Below, one piece after another: positions 6,967-13,555 of a stretch of DNA of 64,000 nucleotides (positions are counted from its first letter, which is position 1; every line of letters starts with the position of its first letter). The DNA lies in contig NZ_JAQSVC010000006.1 of NCBI RefSeq assembly GCF_029603165.1, forward strand, positions 62,001 through 126,000. Reading direction: 5' to 3'. The notes under the pieces were generated by a model, which saw nothing but the letters and a program-made list of their open reading frames with translations, was not told the origin of the DNA and searched no databases. The position numbers and the translations under genes are program-made. The DNA is from Galbibacter pacificus. Lineage in GTDB: Bacteria; Bacteroidota; Bacteroidia; Flavobacteriales; Flavobacteriaceae.

Positions 6967-7539
6967 TTAAAAAGCCAAGTCGACTACTAAGTCAAATTCA
7001 TCGTAAATGGTCTTATCGCCCAAGTTATCAAAGAAACTGCCTGAGCCATAACGGACATCGTATTTAGCCCGGTCGATTTTAACTGTGGCATTCGCTTTAT
7101 TTTCATAAACAGACATGGTAAAAGTTACCGGGTTTGTCTTTCCTTTAATGGTTAAATCTCCGGTTACTTCGTATGAGTTTTTCCCATTGGCTTTGGCATT
7201 GGTTATTTTTAAAGTGGCGGTCGGGAATTTTTCAACCCCAAAAAAGTCGTCCGATTTTAAATGGCCGTCCAATTTCCCTTTGTAATCACCACTTAAATCG
7301 GTAGAGCCAATGGTAGTCATATCCACCGCAAAATTTCCGCCGGTCAAGGTTTCGCCATTAAATTCAAGTTCGCCACTTTTTAGGGCAACGGTTCCTTCGT
7401 GCGAGCCGGTTACTTTATAGCCTTTCCATGTAACTTCACTTTTTTCAATATCTACCTTTTTGGTGTCAATATCGTTAAAAGCACTGGTTCCTAGCGTTAC
7501 GGCCAAAATTACAGCCGATTTTAAAATTTTCTTTTTCAT
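6967..7539 (-). CDS. YceI family periplasmic protein
   Basis: This is a secreted lipocalin-like beta-barrel of the YceI family, which binds isoprenoid-type lipids; physiological roles are poorly defined. The 190 residues start with a signal peptide (KKKILKSAVILAVTLGTSAF, cleavage near residue 21). The mature part has the family signatures VDIEKSEVTWKGYKVTGSHEGTV, GNFAVDMTTI, LDGHLKSDDFFGVEKFPTA and GDLTIKGKTNPVTF. It is the last gene of a marR-oxidoreductase-yceI unit on the minus strand, 24 bp after the oxidoreductase. It is probably under the MarR regulator through the palindromes at 8217 and 8711. Confidence 0.93.
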   Translation of the reverse strand: MKKKILKSAVILAVTLGTSAFNDIDTKKVDIEKSEVTWKGYKVTGSHEGTVALKSGELEFNGETLTGGNFAVDMTTIGSTDLSGDYKGKLDGHLKSDDFFGVEKFPTATLKITNAKANGKNSYEVTGDLTIKGKTNPVTFTMSVYENKANATVKIDRAKYDVRYGSGSFFDNLGDKTIYDEFDLVVDLAF

Positions 7540-7563
7540 GTTTTATAGTTGTTTTAGCGTTTT

Positions 7564-8196
7564 TTATAATGCAATAAAGAGTTCTTCTTCTGGTTTTCTC
7601 ACCTTTTTGTAATGCTGTGTTTCATCTTCTTCAGAGCGGTAACCAATAGGTGCAATAACGGTTGGGGTTAAATTAAGTTCTTTAAGCCCCAATATTTCGG
7701 TAAATTTATCAGGTTCGAACCCTTCCATTGGGCAGGTATCTATTTTTAGGTCGGCGGCCGCAGAGAGTAAATTGCCCAGTGCGATATATGTTTGTTTGGC
7801 GGTCCAGGCATTTTTGGCATCTTCTGATAAAGAGTTAACCGAATTTTTCATCATGTCGGCATACGCTTGAAGGTTTTCTGGTTGAAGCCCCCTTGTGTCG
7901 CTCACATTTTTAATGTATTCATTTATATGGTTTTCACCAAAATCATTGATATTGGCAAAGACTATTAAATGCGAAGCATCTGTAATTTGGGTTTGGTTCC
8001 ACGCAGCTGGTTTTAGTTTTTCTCTTACTTCTGGGTCAGAAATTATTAAAACCTTGTATGGCTGTAACCCGTATGATGATGCCGAAAGTTGTATGGCTTC
8101 CTTTAAAATATTTAAATCGTCTTCGGATACTTTTTTGGTTGCATCAAATTTTTTTGTGGCGTAGCGCCAGTTTAAATTTTTGTTGTAATTGCTCAT
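7564..8196 (-). CDS. Nitroreductase-family NAD(P)H-dependent oxidoreductase
   Basis: A 210-residue flavin (FMN) oxidoreductase of the nitroreductase superfamily, likely cytoplasmic, reducing quinone- or nitro-type substrates with NAD(P)H. Supporting features are the N-terminal NWRYATKKFD, the FMN-contacting LSASSYGLQPYKVLII, AWNQTQITDASHLIVFA, and PMEGFEPDKFTEILGL with the C-terminal TPTVIAPIGYRSEEDE. The substrate cannot be told from sequence. It follows marR by 50 bp, and that gap holds the palindrome TTGTATATACAA, so induction by a MarR ligand is likely. Confidence 0.93.
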   Translation of the reverse strand: MSNYNKNLNWRYATKKFDATKKVSEDDLNILKEAIQLSASSYGLQPYKVLIISDPEVREKLKPAAWNQTQITDASHLIVFANINDFGENHINEYIKNVSDTRGLQPENLQAYADMMKNSVNSLSEDAKNAWTAKQTYIALGNLLSAAADLKIDTCPMEGFEPDKFTEILGLKELNLTPTVIAPIGYRSEEDETQHYKKVRKPEEELFIAL

Positions 8197-8216
8197 GACT
8201 ATTGTGTTTACTTTAG

Positions 8217-8228
8217 TTGTATATACAA
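8217..8228. promoter_or_regulatory. Candidate MarR operator upstream of oxidoreductase
   Basis: TTGTATATACAA is a perfect 12-bp palindrome 20 bp before the oxidoreductase start. The near-identical TTGTATGTACAA lies upstream of marR itself (8711-8722). Two copies bracketing the regulator gene suggest autoregulation; binding is inferred. Confidence 0.6.
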
Positions 8229-8246
8229 GTATTTAGTTAAAATTTT

Positions 8247-8696
8247 TTAATCCCTTATTTTTTCCAGCGTTTCGTTAAAAGCCTCTATTTCTTCTTTGGT
8301 AAGGTTTTTTATAATGTTGCTGTTATGTTCATCAATAGGTTCGTCGATTTCGGCCAATATAGACAATCCTTTTTCGGTAATATTGATTTCTACTTTACGC
8401 CGGTTCTCTTGGCAAACAGAACGCTCCACCAAACCTTTGGCAAGGAGTTTGTCTACCAGGCGCGTGGTGTTGCTCATTTTGCAGATCATGCGTTCCTGTA
8501 TGGTGCACAAATTGGCCGGGTTGCCTTTTTGGCCCCTTAAAATGCGCAATACGTTAAACTGTTCGGGCGATAAATCGAACGGTTTAAGGATTTCTGCGGT
8601 TTTATCCTGCAATAAATTTGAAGTATACATCAAATTCAAGGCAGTTTTTCTGCCCAATGGCATTGCTTTAGATTGTATGATGTCTTCAATTTTCAT
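8247..8696 (-). CDS. MarR family transcriptional regulator
   Basis: A 149-residue winged-helix dimeric regulator. The DNA-binding part shows LDLSPEQFNVLRILRGQ-type sequence (here FDLSPEQFNVLRILRGQ), the recognition region TIQERMICKMSNTTRLVDKLLAKGLVER, and the wing CQENRRKVEINITEKG. MarR proteins usually repress and are released by phenolic ligands or by oxidation; two cysteines are present (residues ~82 and ~109). It lies upstream of the oxidoreductase and yceI on the same strand and divergent from the TlpA-like gene. Palindromes on both sides (8217 and 8711) are candidate operators. Confidence 0.94.
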   Translation of the reverse strand: MKIEDIIQSKAMPLGRKTALNLMYTSNLLQDKTAEILKPFDLSPEQFNVLRILRGQKGNPANLCTIQERMICKMSNTTRLVDKLLAKGLVERSVCQENRRKVEINITEKGLSILAEIDEPIDEHNSNIIKNLTKEEIEAFNETLEKIRD

Positions 8697-8710
8697 TGTA
8701 TTTACAATAT

Positions 8711-8722
8711 TTGTATGTACAA
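8711..8722. promoter_or_regulatory. Candidate MarR operator upstream of marR
   Basis: TTGTATGTACAA sits 14 bp upstream of the marR start, extended to a 7-bp inverted repeat ATTTGTA-TG-TACAAAT. It matches the site at 8217-8228 at 11 of 12 positions. Confidence 0.6.
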
Positions 8723-8838
8723 ATGTATGATTATTTTTCGATCAGCACCAAATTTTTAACTTATAAAAAAATGTTAAACCTCATAAAACTTAAACTGGTA
8801 TTTATACATTTAAAAAGCGCTAACTAAAAATATTAAAG

Positions 8839-9390
8839 ATGAAACGGATTGTAATTTTGCTTTGTGTGCTGGCATTGACGGGATGTAAGGAGCAAAAAAA
8901 TGAACCAGCGTTTGCCCTGGCCTCTATTGAAAAGGTAAAACCCCTAAAAATAATCGAAACCAATGCCAAAACCATTCCGGTATACAATTTTAACAGCCTT
9001 GAAAAACTTTTAAAGCCACAAGAAGATAAAATATATGTGGTAAACTTTTGGGCCACATGGTGCAAACCCTGCGTAGAAGAATTGCCAAATTTTGAAAAGG
9101 CATACAAACAGTACAAAAAAGAGGGGGTTGAAGTAATTTTAGTGAGCCTGGACTTTCCAAATAAAGTAAACGAAATTTTGATTCCGTTTATAAATAAGAA
9201 AAATCTTATAAGCAATGTAATCCTTTTAGATGACCCAAAACAAAACCGATGGATTCCCAAAGTTGATGAAAATTGGTCTGGAGCCATACCCGCAACTATA
9301 ATAATTAGTGAAAATAAGCGTTCTTTTTATGAAAAATCCTTTACCTTTATAGAATTAGAGAAAGAAATAAAAGATTTTGTGAATAACTAA
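8839..9390 (+). CDS. TlpA-like thioredoxin-fold lipoprotein
   Basis: A 183-residue envelope thiol-disulfide oxidoreductase. A lipobox (ALTGC) near residue 17 marks it as a lipoprotein. The thioredoxin fold follows, with active site WATWCKPCVEELP near residues 73-85, strand VEVILVSLDFP and the cis-proline region GAIPATIII. TlpA-type proteins reduce substrates such as apocytochromes in the periplasm; the partner here is unknown. It is 15 bp upstream of a second thioredoxin-fold gene, so the two probably form an operon. Confidence 0.92.
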   Translation: MKRIVILLCVLALTGCKEQKNEPAFALASIEKVKPLKIIETNAKTIPVYNFNSLEKLLKPQEDKIYVVNFWATWCKPCVEELPNFEKAYKQYKKEGVEVILVSLDFPNKVNEILIPFINKKNLISNVILLDDPKQNRWIPKVDENWSGAIPATIIISENKRSFYEKSFTFIELEKEIKDFVNN

Positions 9391-9405
9391 TCTAACTAAC
9401 ACGCT

Positions 9406-10020
9406 ATGAAACTTTTAAAATTATTGCTGCTGGTTGCCGTTTTGGTAGCGGGTAGTGCTTTTTCTCCACCGGAAAAATTTAAGGACGGATATAAAATAGG
9501 TGACAAGGCAACCGACTTTCAATTAAAAAATGTAGACGGAAACATGGTTTCACTTTCCGATTATGAAGATGTAAAGGGATACCTTGTAATATTTACATGC
9601 AATAGTTGTCCATACGCCAATGCATATGAAGATAGAATTATTGCTCTGCACGAAAAATACAATGAAAAAGGAGTGCCTGTTATTGCCATAAACCCGAACA
9701 ACCCCGAAATCCAACCAAAAGATAGTTACGGGAACATGCAGCAAAGGGCTAAGGAAAAAGGGTACGGTTTTCCATATTTAATAGACGAAGGCCAAAAGAT
9801 ATTCCCGGTTTATGGGGCCCAAAGAACCCCACATTGTTTCCTGTTGGAAAAAACCAGCGACGGGAATGTGGTTAAATATATTGGTGCTATTGACGATAAT
9901 TACCAAGATGCCGATGCCGTGGAAACCACATATGTTGAAGACGCCATTGATGCCATGCTTCAAGGTGAAGAAATAACCATAAAAAACACCAAGGCCATAG
10001 GGTGTTCTATTAAAGTATAG
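9406..10020 (+). CDS. Secreted thioredoxin-fold protein (AhpC/TSA-like)
   Basis: The 204-residue protein has a signal peptide (KLLKLLLLVAVLVAGSAF) and a peroxiredoxin/thioredoxin-like domain: IGDKATDFQLKNVDG, then FTCNSCPYANAYEDRI carrying a CxxCP active site, and GAQRTPHCFLLE with the cis-proline threonine-proline. The CNSCP arrangement is typical of a Bacteroidota thioredoxin family annotated as redoxin. It probably works with the upstream TlpA-like lipoprotein in envelope thiol chemistry. No terminator is obvious downstream; a palindromic element begins about 100 bp later. Confidence 0.9.
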   Translation: MKLLKLLLLVAVLVAGSAFSPPEKFKDGYKIGDKATDFQLKNVDGNMVSLSDYEDVKGYLVIFTCNSCPYANAYEDRIIALHEKYNEKGVPVIAINPNNPEIQPKDSYGNMQQRAKEKGYGFPYLIDEGQKIFPVYGAQRTPHCFLLEKTSDGNVVKYIGAIDDNYQDADAVETTYVEDAIDAMLQGEEITIKNTKAIGCSIKV

Positions 10021-10120
10021 ACTTAGAACCAATAGCGTCCTAAACGTTTTATAAATACCTCTACTTTTTCGCTACAGTTGTATGGTCTGAGTTTTTATAC
10101 CGTTAAAGGGTTGCTTCGGC

Positions 10121-10260
10121 CTACTTATAAAAATATTGAAAATTCCGGAAGCAATTTGGGTGAGTGATAAAAATCTGTTTGAGGTCGACAGTAGGTCGGA
10201 CGAGTTATTTTTATCAGTGGCTGGGGTTTCCGTAATATTTTCTTATATTTTTATAGTAAG
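10121..10260. repeat. Nested inverted-repeat element
   Basis: The 449-bp gap before the rhodanese gene holds this 140-bp element. Inner arms TGATAAAAAT (10165-10174) and ATTTTTATCA (10207-10216) are perfectly complementary. Outer arms around CTTATAAAAATAT...TTCCGGAA (10121-10150) and TTCCG...ATATTTTTATAGTAAG (10228-10260) pair imperfectly. The loop contains GTCGAC and GTCGGAC. No coding potential is seen. It may be a dispersed palindrome or a structured RNA. Confidence 0.55.
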
Positions 10261-10405
10261 CCTAGATTTTTTTGGTTCGTTTTTTTATCGATGAAAAAAA
10301 TGAACATATAATATTTAGGACATGATTGATTTAGAACTTATGATGCTATTTTTCATTTTTTAATCAATTGAAAAAGTCAAGGGCAATTCTTATATAAGTT
10401 TTGCA

Positions 10406-10413
10406 TAAATTTG
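10406..10413 (+). promoter_or_regulatory. Predicted -7 box for rhodanese gene
   Basis: TAAATTTG matches the Bacteroidota TAnnTTTG -7 element. The predicted transcript would begin within a few bases of the hairpin at 10415. Confidence 0.6.
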
Positions 10414-10414
10414 T

Positions 10415-10441
10415 AATCCGAAGGAAGCTTCGGATTTTTTT
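10415..10441 (+). terminator. Terminator-like hairpin at predicted transcript 5' end
   Basis: AATCCGAAG-GAAG-CTTCGGATT is a perfect 9-bp stem with a tetraloop followed by a run of T. It starts only 1-2 nt after the predicted -7 box, so it would be at the very 5' end of the rhodanese mRNA rather than after a gene. The same arrangement is seen at 19274 ahead of the tRNA cluster. Confidence 0.6.
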
Positions 10442-10469
10442 AATCTTGATTTTTAAAATAAGAAACAAT

Positions 10470-10784
10470 ATGGCAGATTTAACTCAGGAAGAATGGACAG
10501 AAGAACTTCAGAACGATAAAAACGCAGTTGTCCTAGATGTAAGAACAGAAGAAGAAGTTGACGAAGGATACATCCCAAATGCAATAAATATAGACATATA
10601 TAAGGGGCAGGGTTTTCTGGATGAAGTAGAGCAACTGGACAAATCTAAAAACTATTATGTATACTGCCGTTCTGGAAAACGCAGTGCCCAAGCTTGTATG
10701 TTGATGAAACAACTTGGTTTTGAAAACACCAACAATCTTCTAGGCGGCTTTATGGAATGGGAAGGTGAAATCGTAGAAGATTAA
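10470..10784 (+). CDS. Rhodanese-like domain protein
   Basis: A single rhodanese domain of 104 residues, probably cytoplasmic, handling sulfane sulfur. VVLDVRTEEEVDEGYIPNAINI is the conserved N-terminal half, and the active-site loop is YVYCRSGKRSAQA with its cysteine, followed by LLGGFMEWEG. I start at the ATG at 10470 (MADLTQEEW). The frame extends 23 codons upstream, but that part covers the predicted promoter and 5' hairpin and has no homology. Single-domain rhodaneses are common in this phylum; the acceptor is unknown. Confidence 0.92.
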   Translation: MADLTQEEWTEELQNDKNAVVLDVRTEEEVDEGYIPNAINIDIYKGQGFLDEVEQLDKSKNYYVYCRSGKRSAQACMLMKQLGFENTNNLLGGFMEWEGEIVED

Positions 10785-10852
10785 ATTTAAAAAATAATAT
10801 TTATAATAGAAAATTTTCATTATCTTCTTTCAGGATTTGAGAATGTCAGGTT

Positions 10853-12120
10853 TTGAAAGAAGATTTTTTGCATTATATCTGGAAATTTAAAAGGCTATCC
10901 CCTGGAAAACTGGTAACCGAAACGGGTGAATCGCTTCAAATACTATTGTTTGGAACGCATAACAAACACACCGGCTCCGACTTTTTAAATGCTAAAATTA
11001 AAATTGCCGGCCAGCTATGGGCGGGAAATGTTGAGCCCCATATAAAATCCTCCCATTGGTACGCGCACCACCACGAAAAAGATGCGGCATATAACAATGT
11101 AATCCTCCATGTAGTTTGGGAGCACGATGTTGAGGTGTTTAACAGTGGAAACGGCAGCATTCCCACTTTGGCCTTAAAAGGCAAAATAGATAGCAGCACA
11201 CTTGCAGCATACAATAACTTACTGTACCGCAAAAAGCATTTTATAAATTGCGAAAACCAAATAAACACAGTCGATGAGCTTTTTTGGGAACGATGGCTGG
11301 AACTTTTATTTTTTGAACGTTTGGAGCAAAAGGCAAAGCTGATAAATGCCAAACTGGAACATGCAAAGAACGATTGGGAAGCCGTTTTGTTTAAAATGCT
11401 TTGTAAAAACTTTGGCCTTAAGGTAAATGCAGATGCCTTTTTGAAAATCGCCAATGCCATTCCGTATACGGTTATTAGAAAAAACAGTGTCTATAAAGAG
11501 TGGTTGGAGGCATTGTTTTACGGGAAGGTTTTAATGTTGAACGAAAATTGCACAGACGCATATTTTATAAAATTAAAAGAAACCTATGCGTATATAAAGC
11601 ATAAATATAAATTAGCGCAGGCCCTTTTAAACCAAAATATTTTAGTTTAAGGCCTCGTAACTTTCCAACAATAAGCTTGTCTCAGTTAGCCGCGGTCTAT
11701 TATTCGGAGACTTCGCTTTTTCAAAAAATTATAAATATTCGTTCGGCAGAGGGGTTTTATAAGCTTTTTAGTATTTTCGGCTTTATCATATTGGAACGAC
11801 CATTATACATTCGGTAAACAATCTGCTTCCGGAACAAGAAAAAAATAAGCAAAAACTTTATAGACCTTCTTATAATAAATACCATTGTGCCTATTAAATT
11901 TTGTTATACAAAATCGAAGGGAAAAGATGCCGGTGAAGAAATTTTGGCATTAATCGGAGAATTGAAAAAAGAAAGAAATGCAGTGCTAAATAAGTTTGAA
12001 AGCATTGGTTTAACAATAGGCTCGGCAATCCATAGCCAGGCAACGCTTCGGCTTTACAAACAGTATTGCAGCAAAAATAAATGTTTGGAATGCGAAATTG
12101 GTGTTAAATTAATACAATGA
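10853..12120 (+). pseudogene. DUF2851 family protein, broken by two frameshifts
   Basis: DUF2851 proteins are ~420-residue proteins of unknown function common in Bacteroidota. Here the family sequence is spread over three frames. Frame one (10853-11650, TTG start) has GTHNKHTGSDFLNAKIKI and HVVWEHDVEV. The second, from about 11632, continues RPRNFPTISLSQLAAVYYSET. The third, from about 11783 to 12120, reads YWNDHYTFGK and ends with the cysteine-rich CSKNKCLECEIGVKL typical of the family. Homology continues across both joins, so single-base indels split an originally intact gene. Either a pseudogene or sequence error; neither junction is a long homopolymer. Confidence 0.85.
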
Positions 12121-12126
12121 TAATTC

Positions 12127-12134
12127 TATATTTG
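12127..12134 (+). promoter_or_regulatory. Predicted -7 box, 4 bp before an ATG
   Basis: TATATTTG ends 4 bp upstream of the PspC-like start at 12139. This predicts a transcript with essentially no 5' leader. Confidence 0.5.
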
Positions 12135-12138
12135 TAAT

Positions 12139-12366
12139 ATGAGTCTTTTTCAGGATATTAGATATTATTTCGAGAAACATGGCTATGCCGTATCTTCAAG
12201 ATTGGCAGAGCGCTTGGGCATGAAGACTAAAAATGTGCGTTTGTTTTTTATTTACGCTTCCTTTTTCACCCTGGGAATTTGGTTTTTTGTGTATTTAACA
12301 TTGGCTTTTTGGCTAAAATTGAAAGATTTGGTCTATACAAAACGAACATCGGTTTTCGACCTGTAA
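12139..12366 (+). CDS. PspC-like small membrane protein
   Basis: The 75-residue protein resembles the PspC domain: an N-terminal cytoplasmic part (YYFEKHGYAVSSRLAERLGMKTKNVRL) leading into one hydrophobic helix (FFIYASFFTLGIWFFVYLTLAFWL, about residues 35-58). In proteobacteria PspC senses envelope stress; small homologues in Flavobacteriia are often annotated as PspC regulators, but no role is proven. It lies between the broken DUF2851 gene and the potassium channel. The -7 box TATATTTG only 4 bp upstream suggests a near-leaderless mRNA. Confidence 0.85.
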   Translation: MSLFQDIRYYFEKHGYAVSSRLAERLGMKTKNVRLFFIYASFFTLGIWFFVYLTLAFWLKLKDLVYTKRTSVFDL

Positions 12367-12442
12367 CAGCTTTTGGGGGGTATAAAACCGGCACCATTAA
12401 AAATAATAATCGACTAAAATAGCATAAAGACCATCGGCATAT

Positions 12443-13468
12443 ATGTTTAAACTCTTTAAATCCAAATTTTATATCGCAGTTATCCTATTGGCAGGCATTT
12501 TTCTGTTTGGCATTATGGGGTATAGGTTATTGGGAGATTATACATGGGTAGAAGCAGCCTACATGACGGTTATAACCATTACAACGGTAGGTTTTGGTGA
12601 AGTAAGGCCCACCGACGACATCACCAAAATATTTACAATAGTATTGATTACATCAAGTGTCTTTATAGTGGCCTATGCCATTTCGGTAGTAACAGAATAT
12701 GTATTGTCCAAAAATGCACTGCAAAACATAAAATATAGAAAAATGAAGAACCAAATAGATAAGCTCGACAACCATATCATTATTTGTGGCTACGGAAGAA
12801 ATGGAATGCAGGCCGCCAAAAAACTTAAGGCCTACCAAAAACCTTTTGTGGTAATCGAGCAAGATGAAGAATTGGTAAATAAATATAGCGACGATATTAT
12901 GTTTGTCGTGGGAAACGCCAATGAAGACGAAACCTTATTGGAGGCAGGCATAGATAGGGCGCACTGCCTTATTTCGGCATTGCCAAACGATGCCGACAAC
13001 CTGTTCGTGGTACTTTCGTCCAGGCAATTGAACAAAGAAATCACGATTATTAGCAGGGCCTCGCAGGAAACATCCCAACGTAAACTTAAATTGGCAGGGG
13101 CCAATAAAACCATCATGCCCGATAAAATAGGCGGTGACCATATGGCTTCGTTGGTGGTATTGCCAGACCTTATAGACTTTATGGACCATCTCTCTTTTGA
13201 TGATGAGCATACCATTAATTTAGAAGAAGTCTCAGTAGACGACCTGCCAAACGGATATTTGTACAAAACATTGATAGACCTGGACTTGCGGAAACAAACG
13301 GGCTGTACGGTTATTGGTTACAAACAGCCCGACGGAAAATATATTATCAACCCAGATGCAACAGTAGAATTATTACCGAATTCCAAATTGGTGGTACTCG
13401 GACAACCCGGACAAATTAAGAAGCTAAATACCCTGTTTCAAATCCCGGAAACCACATTTAACGGGTAA
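12443..13468 (+). CDS. Potassium channel with RCK (TrkA-N/TrkA-C) domain
   Basis: A 341-residue two-TM ion channel. TM1 spans about residues 10-30, the pore helix carries the K+ selectivity filter TTVGFGEV (about residue 47), and TM2 follows (FTIVLITSSVFIVAYAISVV). The cytoplasmic RCK domain begins at HIIICGYGRNGMQAAKKL with the Rossmann GxGxxG motif, then the acidic VIEQDEELV and NANEDETLLEAGI. A C-terminal TrkA-C subdomain ends at VVLGQPGQI. Such channels are gated by ligands such as Ca2+ or nucleotides bound to the RCK ring. No operon partner is evident. Confidence 0.94.
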   Translation: MFKLFKSKFYIAVILLAGIFLFGIMGYRLLGDYTWVEAAYMTVITITTVGFGEVRPTDDITKIFTIVLITSSVFIVAYAISVVTEYVLSKNALQNIKYRKMKNQIDKLDNHIIICGYGRNGMQAAKKLKAYQKPFVVIEQDEELVNKYSDDIMFVVGNANEDETLLEAGIDRAHCLISALPNDADNLFVVLSSRQLNKEITIISRASQETSQRKLKLAGANKTIMPDKIGGDHMASLVVLPDLIDFMDHLSFDDEHTINLEEVSVDDLPNGYLYKTLIDLDLRKQTGCTVIGYKQPDGKYIINPDATVELLPNSKLVVLGQPGQIKKLNTLFQIPETTFNG

Positions 13469-13555
13469 AATTTGAATAAACGCCTTTTTTTTATGATATT
13501 GCCCCGTCAGTTTTTAAGAATTTTTAATATAATTATAACCTAAACTTAATTCTTT

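Noticed and set aside
10401-10469. A 23-residue N-terminal extension of the rhodanese protein
   Set aside because: The extension would span the predicted promoter and 5' hairpin; homology starts at the ATG at 10470.
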